From an uncultured Lachnospiraceae bacterium (GTDB lineage: Bacteria; Bacillota; Clostridia; Lachnospirales; Lachnospiraceae): a DNA stretch of 64,000 nucleotides. The position numbers and the translations under genes are program-made. This document shows positions 1-8,500 of the stretch, piece after piece (positions within the stretch are counted from its first letter, which is position 1; every line of letters starts with the position of its first letter). The stretch is from assembly GCA_934394565.1 (NCBI GenBank), contig CAKRQV010000003.1:136370-200369 (forward strand), written 5' to 3'. The notes under the pieces were generated by a model that had not been told where the DNA came from, did not search any database, and saw only the letters and a list, made by a program, of their open reading frames with translations.

Positions 1-1
1 G

Positions 2-340
2 CTCCCTGCCATTTCCGACACCAAACAAAAGCTTGTACAGGACATTCTCAACATCTACGGTCAGTGGACACAGGAGTTCTACCGTCTGTACCCTCATCTG
101 TCCGGACAGGGACGCTCGTTTGATGATGACAGCCAGTCACCACTCGGTGCGACCTCTTCCATGACGTATATGGAAGGTGAGCTTCTCACCTATTCAGAGC
201 ATACCCTGAAAGCATTGTATGCGCACCAGCAGATGCTCCTTGCACAGGGAAAAAACATGGTTCTGGCCATTATGCTGGCCACAGTGCAGGCGTATGGTTA
301 TGCCTCACTCACCGATGCGGAATTTCATCTCAACGCATAG
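2..340 (+). CDS. DUF4125 family protein, C-terminal part (5' end outside window)
   Basis: The open frame runs in from the left edge and gives 112 residues before the TAG stop. The stretch TYMEGELLTYSEHTLK and the ending with QAYGYASLTDAEF resemble the C-terminal half of DUF4125 proteins, which are small soluble proteins of unknown function common in gut Clostridia. No start is visible. A good hairpin terminator follows directly, so this is the last gene of its transcript. The family assignment comes from remembered sequence pattern, and no function can be given. Confidence 0.6.
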   Translation, partial: LPAISDTKQKLVQDILNIYGQWTQEFYRLYPHLSGQGRSFDDDSQSPLGATSSMTYMEGELLTYSEHTLKALYAHQQMLLAQGKNMVLAIMLATVQAYGYASLTDAEFHLNA

Positions 341-363
341 CCTCTCACATTCTGACATATCAG

Positions 364-404
364 AAATAGCTCTGCCTTTGACGGGTCAGAGCTATTTCCT
401 TTAT
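364..404 (+). terminator. Rho-independent terminator, probably bidirectional
   Basis: A perfect 11-bp stem (364-374 with 387-397) has a 12-nt loop and is followed by a T-rich tail. It lies between the end of the DUF4125 gene and the end of the convergent permease gene, so it probably serves both. Confidence 0.75.
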
Positions 405-436
405 TGGACAGTTTCGAAAAAAGAAAATTGTCATTA

Positions 437-1732
437 TTAAACAGCAAACAGATTAAACAGACCAAATGTAGCCGCCACTGCTGTTATTACAGGAATGATC
501 AGACTGACAATAATCATCTGATTTGTCAATTGTTCCTTCACCTCATTATTCGGACAGCTGGCGATTGTCAGTGCACCACCTGTAGAAAATGGTGACATTG
601 CAGTTGTCAGGCCACCGAAGAACACACATGAATACAAAGCAATGGGATTTAATCCAAGTCCGGTAGCCAGTGCAGGCACTAACGGATACATCAGAGGCAT
701 AACCGTAGATGTCGAACTTGAGAAAAAGCTCAAAAAAGCTGCAAACAAAACAATCGCCCCCGGCACTAAGAATGCAGGTATCGAACTGGACAATGCATTG
801 GCCACAACATCAACCAGACCTGCTTCACTCGCAACCTTGATCAACGAATATACACCTACAATCATGACGATTGTATTCATCGGGACAGAACGTATGACTT
901 TTTTTTCATCTCCCAGTTTCATAAACGCACATATAAGAGCACCAAAAATCATGATTACCTGCGGCTGGCAGAAACCTGCCAGAGTTTTTACGACAGGTGC
1001 CTTCACCCACACATTTAACAGACTAGGAATTACCATCAGGGCGAATGCAACAAGTACCACAACAAAGGTTTTCATCTGTATTGCAGAAAATTTCGGTGGT
1101 TTTTCAACAGCCACTTTCTGTGCCTTGATTCCTTTATAGAGGATATAGAAAAACACAATCACAATGGCAGCTATAATCGCAGCATTAGCCCATGTAAAAT
1201 TTGCCATTTCCATCGCTGTGGCTTCATCTACACCATTTTCAAGAATCAAATTCTTTCCAATCACGCCACCATATCCGTTAAACGGATTACTCGAACCCAT
1301 AATGTTACCGAAACCTATACAGACCGCTGCCAGTGCCGGATTTACTCCGGCTTCAATAGACATGACAAAAAAAAAAGGTCCGACGATAACCGGTGTTGAG
1401 GCCCCTGCTCCAAGACCTCCCACAACTGCACATACAATCACAATAGCCAGCGGAATCAATTTTGCATTGCCGCCAAGCACATACAGCATCTTTTTTGCCA
1501 GTACGTCCATCGTTCCATTCTGTGTCGAATAGGAAAAAAATAATGAGATACAGATCAGATAAAATACAATCGTTGTCGGCCAGAATGCAATAATATCTCC
1601 TATTTTCATGCCCAGACCGAAAAATCCAATCAGGAATGCAAATCCCATGGCAATAATACCTGTATTCAATTTTAATTTCCACCCTACGGCAATCGATATA
1701 ATGATTGCCAAAACAGAAACTGTTAATACCAT
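437..1732 (-). CDS. MatC/SLC13-like anion (dicarboxylate-type) permease
   Basis: This 431-residue protein is almost entirely hydrophobic, with about 11-12 membrane segments. It has the layout of the ion-transporter superfamily (MatC N-terminal, ArsB/NhaD, SLC13-like). Re-entrant-loop-like, Gly/Ser/Asn-rich stretches occur in both halves: GGLGAGASTPVIVG and GSSNPFNGYGG in the first, FFSSSTSTVMPLMYPL and TTAMSPFSTGGAL in the second. Such carriers move organic anions with sodium or protons; the substrate cannot be read from sequence. A GGAGGAGAGGG ribosome site precedes the ATG. It lies 50 bp downstream of the URO-D methyltransferase gene and is probably in its operon, so it may import that enzyme's substrate (inference). 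Confidence 0.7.
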   Translation of the reverse strand: MVLTVSVLAIIISIAVGWKLKLNTGIIAMGFAFLIGFFGLGMKIGDIIAFWPTTIVFYLICISLFFSYSTQNGTMDVLAKKMLYVLGGNAKLIPLAIVIVCAVVGGLGAGASTPVIVGPFFFVMSIEAGVNPALAAVCIGFGNIMGSSNPFNGYGGVIGKNLILENGVDEATAMEMANFTWANAAIIAAIVIVFFYILYKGIKAQKVAVEKPPKFSAIQMKTFVVVLVAFALMVIPSLLNVWVKAPVVKTLAGFCQPQVIMIFGALICAFMKLGDEKKVIRSVPMNTIVMIVGVYSLIKVASEAGLVDVVANALSSSIPAFLVPGAIVLFAAFLSFFSSSTSTVMPLMYPLVPALATGLGLNPIALYSCVFFGGLTTAMSPFSTGGALTIASCPNNEVKEQLTNQMIIVSLIIPVITAVAATFGLFNLFAV

Positions 1733-1782
1733 ACCCTCTCCTCCATTTCTATGTCTTTCAATTTTCTTTTTTCCGTTTTATC

Positions 1783-2781
1783 TCATAACTGTCTCTTTAT
1801 TTCATGTGTTTTATAAAAATCTTTACCGTATCTCAGTCCTTCTTCTCTGAGCATCAGTACCCGTCGCATTGTTTCTTCCGGTGTTTTTCCTTCTACAATG
1901 TGATTCCCCAGAATATAACTTCCATATGGGGCATATGTATCCATACAGCGATGAAGTTCCGTTATCATCTGTTCATCTGTAGAATCCAGCATGGCACATG
2001 GACCATTTGTATTATATCCACCGATCAACGTGATTTTATTCCCATATGCCTGCAATATACCCACAATATCGTTATACGGCTGTACGGAACTCCAGGCAAC
2101 AGCACCTTCTTTTATGAACTCCGGCAACAGACGCTCTGCCCTTCCACAGCAATGCTGGATCGGTTTTGCTCCGATTTCATAAATAGCTCTGTTAATGGCC
2201 ATGTGTTCGGGCTGTATAAATTCTTCATATTGTTCCATCGTCATAAAAGGGCCGGAATCAAAGGCACAGTCATCAAATGTAACCACATAATCCGGTTTAT
2301 AATACTTTGCGATCTTTTCCAGATATTTCAGACGATACTCTGTGAATGCTTTAAAATACTCATGACAGGCTTCTGGTTCTTCTTCAAAAGCCGCAAGCAC
2401 TTCTTCATAGCCCATCAGATCCAGAATACGCTCAAAAGGTCCATTTCCCATACCGTATTCAACGACCTGTTCCGCACGGTTACAACGTTCCATTTCCTTT
2501 TCCGCTTTTTTTTCCCAGTCAATCCCCTCAATATCTGGAAATGTCACTTGTTCTTTCCATCTGGTGATATCCGTCAGCACAAAACATCCGGGAACCGGTA
2601 CCTGTGCACCATGATCCGTAGCCCAGACCGTTCCAAACCCATCTTTTCCACCTCCAACGGGTCCCTTTTCAAACACATCTCCCAGCCCGACATTATATCG
2701 AACGGGTTTTGAATATATAGGAACCTGTTCAGGCATCCCATGTTCCATGGCGATCATATAATTTTCTTTCAGACTTTTCAT
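1783..2781 (-). CDS. Uroporphyrinogen decarboxylase-fold (MtaA/CmuA-like) methyltransferase
   Basis: The protein has 332 residues and the URO-D superfamily fold. It is not a haem-pathway HemE: it carries the His-x-Cys motif of the MtaA/MtbA/CmuA methyltransferases (QHCCGR, His210 and Cys212), which in characterised members binds zinc and activates a thiol or methyl acceptor. A further cysteine (Cys262, NGPCAML) could be a third ligand. Such enzymes move methyl groups between corrinoid proteins and acceptors or substrates. No corrinoid protein is encoded next to it. The frame stays open to 2871, but the ATG at 2781 has GGGGA six bases upstream, and the longer version would run into a palindromic operator-like site. 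The gene is divergent from a PucR-type regulator and upstream of a carrier gene. The fold is solid; the substrate is unknown. Confidence 0.75.
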   Translation of the reverse strand: MKSLKENYMIAMEHGMPEQVPIYSKPVRYNVGLGDVFEKGPVGGGKDGFGTVWATDHGAQVPVPGCFVLTDITRWKEQVTFPDIEGIDWEKKAEKEMERCNRAEQVVEYGMGNGPFERILDLMGYEEVLAAFEEEPEACHEYFKAFTEYRLKYLEKIAKYYKPDYVVTFDDCAFDSGPFMTMEQYEEFIQPEHMAINRAIYEIGAKPIQHCCGRAERLLPEFIKEGAVAWSSVQPYNDIVGILQAYGNKITLIGGYNTNGPCAMLDSTDEQMITELHRCMDTYAPYGSYILGNHIVEGKTPEETMRRVLMLREEGLRYGKDFYKTHEIKRQL

Positions 2782-2854
2782 AGTATTCCCCATTAGAATG
2801 ATGATCTGTCCATTCTTTCCTTTCTCTGTTTTTCTATATTGTATTTTATTTTTG

Positions 2855-2872
2855 TATGTATTAAAATACATA
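2855..2872. promoter_or_regulatory. Perfect 8-bp-arm palindrome in divergent promoter region
   Basis: TATGTATT (2855-2862) and AATACATA (2865-2872) form a perfect inverted repeat with a 2-bp centre. It sits in the 149-bp AT-rich gap between the URO-D methyltransferase and the PucR regulator. The position fits an operator for the divergent regulator, but binding is inferred only. Confidence 0.45.
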
Positions 2873-2930
2873 AGAGTATTGTAATTTATTTAGTTTTTTA
2901 CTACATAATGTCGAAAGGACACATTATCAC

Positions 2931-4511
2931 ATGCTTACAGTTCCTGATTTCTATCTGACACCTGAGTTACTTCAATGGGAATTATCTCAACATGGTTTTT
3001 CCTGTAAAACAGCTGCTAAAAGTTTCTTACTTTCTCCTTGTCTGCAGCGTTGTCGGTTATATACACATACTACAATCTGTGAACCACATACACTGTATCT
3101 CATAGGTTCACTTGAAGTCTGGATGTCTTTGCCTGCCAGTGCTTTTACAGACAATATGTTTCTTTTAGTGCTGGCAGAAGATCAGATACTTCCACTGAAC
3201 TTTCCCTGTATGCTTCTGACTACTGCGTTACCTCTTACTGTCATCTACGAAAAGATTCTGGATATTTTTGACGCCTACCGACACTGGGATGACGAATTAA
3301 AAAAAGAACTGCTAAATGGCCGCTCTATTCCTGACTTTTGCGAAACAGTATTTCGTTTTCTACAGATTCCCCTGACCGTTACGGACGCTCATTTTCGTAT
3401 TCTTGCAAGACCGCACCATGTCGAAGGGGTACATTCCGCACTTTACCATGATACTGAAACTGGCGGTTACTATTATCCGCAGTCGCTCCGTACAGAAATG
3501 CATACTGATCCTTCTTTTCAAAACACCCTGACAACCTCTAAGGCCCAGTGGTGGACGGTTTCAGATACAGAAATCGCTCTATATTGTAATCTTCGAGACT
3601 CACAGGGAAACTTTGAAGGGCGGCTTGTTTTTCGTTCTTCTAAAATAAAATTACAAAATTTTCATATGCAAATTATGGATTATCTTGCACAATATCTGGA
3701 AATTCTTTTTGAAACGATTCATAACGACAACCAGATGCCTGATAAACATAGCATCGGTGCATGGATGACCAGCTTTCTCTTTAACAAAACGCAGCCCGAT
3801 AACACACACTATGTTTTACAGACCAAAGGTTGGAAATCTAATGATCAATATCTCTGTCTGTGTCTTTGCAAATTTACCACCCATATACAGTCACCACCTG
3901 AGCCTTTAGAGTATCTTTTTATTCATACGCTGTTTCCCGACAGTGGTTCCTGTATATATCAGAACCATTATGTAGTTCTCCTTAACATGAGCCGTATGCA
4001 AATGCGCATACGGGATATCGAATTACAGATGTCCCCCTATATCAGAGAGGGACTTCTCAAAATGGGAATCAGTGATCCATTTTATGATTTTTCTCAGTTC
4101 AGAGCATACTATGCCCAGGCACAGTTTGCACTCAATTGGATTCTTCAACCAAGTCAGTCCCTATGGTCTTTCCCTTTTTATAAATGTGCCCTGCAAGCCA
4201 TGCTTGACCAGCTGGAAATGACATCTTCCTCTTTTTATCTGATTTCAGGGAAACTGGATCAGCTGGAAACAGTCGACAAAACACACCATTCCACGCTATA
4301 TGAAACACTCAGAGTCTATCTTGCAAACGAACGCAATATCAAGTATACCGCCGCACACTTTCAGGTACATCGCACAACCATATATTACCGTCTTGAACAG
4401 ATCACCGAACTGTTGCACCTGAATCTAGATGACTATGAAACAAGATTGTATCTGCTTTTGTCTTTTGCTCTGAAAGACCGACTTTCAGCAAACTCTGTAC
4501 ACCCTACATGA
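2931..4511 (+). CDS. PucR-family transcriptional regulator
   Basis: This 526-residue protein ends in a PucR-type helix-turn-helix (HTH_30). Near residues 462-515, LRVYLANERNIKYTAAHF is followed by QVHRTTIYYRLEQI and a hydrophobic tail, the classic arrangement. The preceding ~450 residues are a sensory region without a domain I can name; they are weakly conserved and rich in aromatic residues. The start has GAAAGGA 11 bases upstream. PucR regulators usually activate neighbouring catabolic operons in response to a substrate. The divergent URO-D methyltransferase/permease pair is the obvious target. Base composition is AT-richer than the next gene (4632-6425), which hints at a different history. 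Confidence 0.8.
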   Translation: MLTVPDFYLTPELLQWELSQHGFSCKTAAKSFLLSPCLQRCRLYTHTTICEPHTLYLIGSLEVWMSLPASAFTDNMFLLVLAEDQILPLNFPCMLLTTALPLTVIYEKILDIFDAYRHWDDELKKELLNGRSIPDFCETVFRFLQIPLTVTDAHFRILARPHHVEGVHSALYHDTETGGYYYPQSLRTEMHTDPSFQNTLTTSKAQWWTVSDTEIALYCNLRDSQGNFEGRLVFRSSKIKLQNFHMQIMDYLAQYLEILFETIHNDNQMPDKHSIGAWMTSFLFNKTQPDNTHYVLQTKGWKSNDQYLCLCLCKFTTHIQSPPEPLEYLFIHTLFPDSGSCIYQNHYVVLLNMSRMQMRIRDIELQMSPYIREGLLKMGISDPFYDFSQFRAYYAQAQFALNWILQPSQSLWSFPFYKCALQAMLDQLEMTSSSFYLISGKLDQLETVDKTHHSTLYETLRVYLANERNIKYTAAHFQVHRTTIYYRLEQITELLHLNLDDYETRLYLLLSFALKDRLSANSVHPT

Positions 4512-4631
4512 TGCGCCATTTGCTATTTTCAAAAAAATAGTGTAGACTGTCTCAGTTACAACTTCCTATAGAAAACTGTCGATGACAGCTTCTGCAATTT
4601 GCAAAACGACTAACAACACACGAGGTTTTTT

Positions 4632-6425
4632 ATGTTTTCATTTCACAAAGTTACATTAGCTGACAAGGACTGGATGCAGCCGCTTTTATTTCATGATGGC
4701 TGGTCCGGCAGCGAATACACCTTTGGCACCAACATTCTCTGGGGTGTCAAATACCATATCGAAGCCTGTAAGTCCCACGGCTGCTGTATCGTCCGTTACG
4801 GACTGTGCGGCGAATACCCCTGGGATGAACTGATGCACGGCGACTGCTTTATCTACTCCTTCCCGATCGGTCCCGGCGACAAGAAGGCCGCACTGGATGA
4901 GCTGATCGCGGATTTTTGTAAAAGTGGACGCACACTGATCATGAATTCCATCAGTGAAGCTGACAGAGAACTTCTGCTTAACTGGTATCCGGATCAGTTT
5001 CTGATCGAGGAGGACAGGGATTACGCTGATTACCTGTACGACAGGGACAAGCTCGCCACCCTGACCGGTCGAAAAATGCATAACAAGCGCAACCATATTG
5101 CCCGGTTCAAGGATGCCGGAGAATGGAGCTACGAGCCGTTAAACGACAATAATCTTGAGGAATGCCGCGCGCTCTGCAAGCGCTGGGTATTCTCCCGGGA
5201 AGACAAATGGAACGATGAGATGGCCATCGAACTGAAGGTGCTCGAGGCAGCCTTTAAAATGAAGGATACGCTCGGTCTGACCGGCGGTGTTCTGCGCCAG
5301 AGGGGTCGTGTTGTTGCTTTCTGCATGGGTGAGCCGGTCAACGATGACGTTTTTGTCGTTCATTTTGAGAAGGCGCTGCCGGAATATCAGGGTGCCTATC
5401 CAATGATCAACCAGCAGTTTGTGGAGCATGGCTGCAAGGGCTACAAATACATTAACCGCGAGGACGATGCCGGTGATCCCGGGCTTCGCAAGGCCAAACT
5501 GTCCTACTATCCGGAAATTCTGCTGCGCAAGTTTGACGCCAAGCTCTCTCCTGTGGTCTTTATGCACCGCCCGGCCCATGAAGCAGATATCATAGGGCTC
5601 TGGCAGGAAGCCTTTGGCGATACACCGGACTTTATCCGCTTCTATCTGGATCAGCGGCTGACTGCCGAAAATATGCTGATCTACTGCATTGACCGGAAAC
5701 CTGTTTCCATGGCCAGCTTCCTTCCGGCACAGATCTGGCAGGGAGAAGAACGCCTGCCGGTGCGCTATGTTTACGCCGTAGCCACTGCCAAAGGTGCCCG
5801 GGGACAGGGATACGCCAGAAAGGTTCTGGATACTGCAAAGGATCTCTGGGAGGAAGCGCTTCTTCTGACACCTGCAGAAACTTCCCTTGTTTCCTATTAT
5901 GGAGCACAGGATTTTGTTTCCTGTACAGACGGACAGCAGCAGGAGCTTTTGCTGGAAGATCTGACGGATGATCCGGCATGGCTGGCTGCACATTCCTGCG
6001 CTCCCTGCACGGCTTCTGACTATCACCGCATCCGCGATGCGCATTTTGGCAGGGACGGCTATGTAGAATGGGATGATGCTGCGCTTATCTTTGCCATCGC
6101 CTGTGCCAAACGTGAAAACGGTGAAGCACTGATCTACACCTCTTCTGCGACAGAAGAAAGCAGTACAGAAGATGCTGCGCATACTTCTGACAGTGCAGAA
6201 AATATGACAGAGGATCTGCTTTTATACGACTGTGACGGCGATACTTTACGAGTTCTGGAAACCACACTTTCCGGCACCGCCCTTGACAGCGCCCTGCACC
6301 AGCTACTGACCCGCCACCAGCTGCGTCGTGCTGTTCTCTACACCCCGGCTGCCATGCTGTGGACACCGTCGGGCAGTCCCCTTATCAAAGATCAAAAGCT
6401 GGATTTTAAGCTGGATCTGTCGTGA
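4632..6425 (+). CDS. DUF2156 (LPG-synthase C-terminal-like) and GNAT acetyltransferase fusion
   Basis: Two acyltransferase-fold domains lie in one 597-residue chain. Residues about 1-300 match DUF2156, the GNAT-like fold of the catalytic part of phosphatidylglycerol lysyltransferases, but without membrane segments (see KMHNKRNHIARF and NREDDAGDPGLRKAK). Residues about 310-450 are a GNAT domain; GARGQGYARKVL is the acetyl-CoA-binding motif A. The tail (about 500-545) is a low-complexity acidic Ser/Thr/Glu linker before a short final domain. In related bacteria the two parts are often neighbouring genes, and here they are fused. Substrates are unknown; aminoacyl or acetyl transfer is the likely chemistry. 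GAGG lies six bases before the ATG. Confidence 0.75.
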   Translation: MFSFHKVTLADKDWMQPLLFHDGWSGSEYTFGTNILWGVKYHIEACKSHGCCIVRYGLCGEYPWDELMHGDCFIYSFPIGPGDKKAALDELIADFCKSGRTLIMNSISEADRELLLNWYPDQFLIEEDRDYADYLYDRDKLATLTGRKMHNKRNHIARFKDAGEWSYEPLNDNNLEECRALCKRWVFSREDKWNDEMAIELKVLEAAFKMKDTLGLTGGVLRQRGRVVAFCMGEPVNDDVFVVHFEKALPEYQGAYPMINQQFVEHGCKGYKYINREDDAGDPGLRKAKLSYYPEILLRKFDAKLSPVVFMHRPAHEADIIGLWQEAFGDTPDFIRFYLDQRLTAENMLIYCIDRKPVSMASFLPAQIWQGEERLPVRYVYAVATAKGARGQGYARKVLDTAKDLWEEALLLTPAETSLVSYYGAQDFVSCTDGQQQELLLEDLTDDPAWLAAHSCAPCTASDYHRIRDAHFGRDGYVEWDDAALIFAIACAKRENGEALIYTSSATEESSTEDAAHTSDSAENMTEDLLLYDCDGDTLRVLETTLSGTALDSALHQLLTRHQLRRAVLYTPAAMLWTPSGSPLIKDQKLDFKLDLS

Positions 6426-6462
6426 TTTTCTAATATGTATATCAACAATGGGGGCTGCCAAT

Positions 6463-6846
6463 ATGATGAACACGCTTATGAACACCTCGTATCAACTCAT
6501 CACCGACACCGTACTGTATCTTATGGGCATTACGGTTCTGATGGGTGCCGTTTCGCTCCTGCTTTCAGAGTTCGGCGTAGTTGATCTGCTGAACAAGCTG
6601 CTGTCTCCGCTGATGAAGCCGCTTTACGGCCTTCCCGGTGCCAGCGCTCTGGGTATGCTGACTACCTATCTGGTACTGACCAACGAACCTTCCGCCTCCG
6701 GCGAATACACCGGTGCAGCCTGCGAAGGCATCGCGCTCTTGCCGTGGATCGGCAATAAGATCAGCATCATTACCGGACCGTTGTTCGGTTTTCATGATCC
6801 GGCCAATATTTCCGTACCGATCACAGCCTGCAGGCCTTCTATATAG
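6463..6846 (+). pseudogene. Remnant of a Gate-domain (nucleoside recognition, CD0519/CD1768-like) membrane protein
   Basis: The 127-residue frame starts like the large Gate-domain membrane proteins (GAVSLLLSEFGVVDLLNKL, then LYGLPGASALGMLTTYL). It then jumps directly to a block that normally lies near the far end of these proteins (YTGAACEGIALLPWIGNK, GPLFGFHDPANISVPIT) and stops. The middle of the protein and the last segments are missing. Intact relatives are several times longer. I read this as an in-frame internal deletion followed by a truncation. A short functional derivative is possible but less likely. GGGGG lies eight bases before the chosen ATG. The gene begins 37 bp after the DUF2156-GNAT gene. 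Confidence 0.6.
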
Positions 6847-6850
6847 CCTG

Positions 6851-6896
6851 AAAAAGACAGCTTCCATATTTTTCATACAGAAAACTGTCCTTTTTT
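6851..6896. terminator. Candidate terminator between convergent genes
   Basis: AAAAAGACAG and CTGTCCTTTTT can pair with one bulge around a long loop, and a run of T follows on the plus strand (A run before, for the minus strand). The stem is modest. The position between the Gate remnant and the exporter gene supports it. Confidence 0.45.
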
Positions 6897-6919
6897 ATAT
6901 GCATTGCACCCTTTTTTTC

Positions 6920-7387
6920 TCATTTCCCCGGCTTTTTTCTCCACTGCAGCCTGCCATTCAGCCACACAATATACCGGGTTGGAATAATAATACCGCCTAC
7001 AACCGCAATCGCGATCGCAAATCCCCCTTTAAATGCACTGACAAAGCAGGACACCGCCTGCATATACTCACCGGATATCGCAGCATATACGGTAAAATAG
7101 ATACCGGTTCCCGGCACCAGCGGAAAGATTCCCGGGATCAGATAGCTGATCAGCGGGCATTTATGCCGCACAGAAAAAAAGCGGGACAATAAAACAACCG
7201 TCAAAGACGCCAGAAAAACTGCCGCCATATTTCTCTTATACACATCAAAAATCACCAGATACACAATCCAGGCCACTGCACCGATCCCACCACAGGTCGG
7301 GAAATGCTTCGCCGGCACACGGAAGAATATGCTGAATGCGATCGTACCAAAGCACGCGGCCACAGCCTGACATACCATTCGTTCCAT
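6920..7387 (-). CDS. Threonine/serine exporter ThrE-type, small membrane subunit (DUF3815/YjjB-like)
   Basis: This 155-residue protein has four to five hydrophobic helices and the ThrE_2 pattern: PTCGGIGAVAW, IPGIFPLVPGTGIYF, GGIIIPTRYI. It matches the second half of two-component ThrE exporters. It lies 13 bp after the larger subunit gene, with GGAGG before its ATG, so the two are co-translated from one message. Together they should form an inner-membrane efflux system for threonine/serine or similar small molecules (family-level knowledge; the substrate here is not shown). The length is normal for the family. Confidence 0.8.
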   Translation of the reverse strand: MERMVCQAVAACFGTIAFSIFFRVPAKHFPTCGGIGAVAWIVYLVIFDVYKRNMAAVFLASLTVVLLSRFFSVRHKCPLISYLIPGIFPLVPGTGIYFTVYAAISGEYMQAVSCFVSAFKGGFAIAIAVVGGIIIPTRYIVWLNGRLQWRKKPGK

Positions 7388-7400
7388 AGCTGCCTCCTGT

Positions 7401-8168
7401 CTAAAATATCAGCAGATCCCAGATGATGTATACGCCCACTGCCATACATACTGCAGTCAGCAGCACATCCATCAGCCGGATCAGTCCCGACACGTAATCA
7501 TTTTCCACAAAATCCCGGATAGAATTGGCAAACGACACACCGGGGATCATGGGCATCAGACTGCCGATCGTGATAAAATCCACGCTGTCTCCCAGTCCCT
7601 GCTGGTACATAAAGGAGGACAGAAACGTCACCAGCATACTCCCGGCAATGATCTTGAGTGCCTTCATATTTTTGGAATTGCGTATAATATAGAAAAAAAC
7701 TCCCAGAACCAGACCGACCACAAAGGCGACCAGTGAATCATGGAAGCTGCCTCCAAAGGCATAACAGAAACAGCCAGCTCCCATACCATAGGCACTGATC
7801 AGTATAAACCGGGGATATTCCCCCATATTTTCGATCTCTTCCAGCCTTTTTTCCACGTCTTCAAGTGTATAGGCATGCTGCTCCATATCGCGTGACAGCT
7901 CATTGACTGCTTCGATCTTCCCCAAATCCGTATCGCCCGTCTCCACGCTCTTGATGTGGGCATGCAGCTGCGCCCCCTCACCCTTTGCTGTCGCAAAAAT
8001 GCCGTTTGCGATCACATAGGTTTCCAGACTCTCCACATGCAGCGCTTTTGCCATATGGCTCATCGTCGTTTCCACCCGGAAAATCTCCGCACCGCTCTGC
8101 AAAATAATATCTCCGGCCCGTGCGACAAGCATAAATGCCTGCTTTCTCTCTTCATCTCTGTATTCCAT
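7401..8168 (-). CDS. Threonine/serine exporter ThrE-type, large subunit (DUF1212/YjjP-like)
   Basis: The protein has 255 residues. The N-terminal cytoplasmic half carries the family pattern ARAGDIILQSGAEIFRVE and is followed by membrane helices from about residue 120. The LMPMIPGVSFANSIRDF segment (about residues 205-221) is typical of ThrE/YjjP. It is the first gene of a two-gene unit with the small DUF3815 subunit. The ribosome site is a moderate AGGTG. A hairpin terminator lies just upstream, so the exporter probably has its own promoter very close to the start. Confidence 0.8.
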   Translation of the reverse strand: MEYRDEERKQAFMLVARAGDIILQSGAEIFRVETTMSHMAKALHVESLETYVIANGIFATAKGEGAQLHAHIKSVETGDTDLGKIEAVNELSRDMEQHAYTLEDVEKRLEEIENMGEYPRFILISAYGMGAGCFCYAFGGSFHDSLVAFVVGLVLGVFFYIIRNSKNMKALKIIAGSMLVTFLSSFMYQQGLGDSVDFITIGSLMPMIPGVSFANSIRDFVENDYVSGLIRLMDVLLTAVCMAVGVYIIWDLLIF

Positions 8169-8188
8169 ATCCGCACCTGTCAGATGGC

Positions 8189-8236
8189 AAAAGGGCTGTC
8201 ACCTATAACTATACAGTTAACGGCAACAGCCTTTTT
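8189..8236 (-). terminator. Rho-independent terminator after the prolidase/amidohydrolase remnant
   Basis: GGGCTGT (8193-8199) pairs with ACAGCC (8226-8231), extended by A and T runs on both sides. On the minus strand the stem ends in CCCTTTT. It closes the transcript of the M24 gene and the amidohydrolase remnant before the ThrE pair. Confidence 0.65.
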
Positions 8237-8254
8237 GCAGGTATATTTTTACAT

Positions 8255-8500
8255 TCAGATTACCATGCCTGCTTTCATGACCATCTGAATATTTTCCAGC
8301 ATATTGATATTCTCATCCGGATTGCCCTTAAATGCCACGATATTGGCTTTCTTTCCGGCTTCCAGTGTACCAACCTGATCATCGATCATCAGGATTTCGG
8401 CATTATTCTTCGTTATCTGGGTTGTTATGCCCATATGCCGTAGATAACAACCAGTACCGGGTAGCTCGGTCTCAGCAGATTGACAAATCCTATTTTTCAA
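8255..8500 (-). pseudogene. C-terminal remnant of an imidazolonepropionase-like amidohydrolase
   Basis: The last ~55 codons read as the end of a metal-dependent amidohydrolase: ITKNNAEILMIDDQVG, then TLEAGKKANIVAFKGNP and MVMKAGMVI. This is the usual closing strand region of the family. Everything upstream is missing: the TIM barrel, the HxH motif and the metal-binding His/Asp. The frame before residue ~23 no longer resembles the family and overlaps the 3' end of the M24 gene by 11 bp. The best reading is a deletion remnant joined to the prolidase gene. Confidence 0.65.

Noticed and set aside
1804..2712. 302-codon plus-strand open frame
   Set aside because: It lies wholly antisense to the URO-D methyltransferase gene, and its translation is rich in Phe/Cys/His without any domain pattern. 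It is a shadow of the real gene.
5139..6182. 347-codon minus-strand open frame
   Set aside because: It is antisense to the DUF2156-GNAT gene. There is no family resemblance and no ribosome site.
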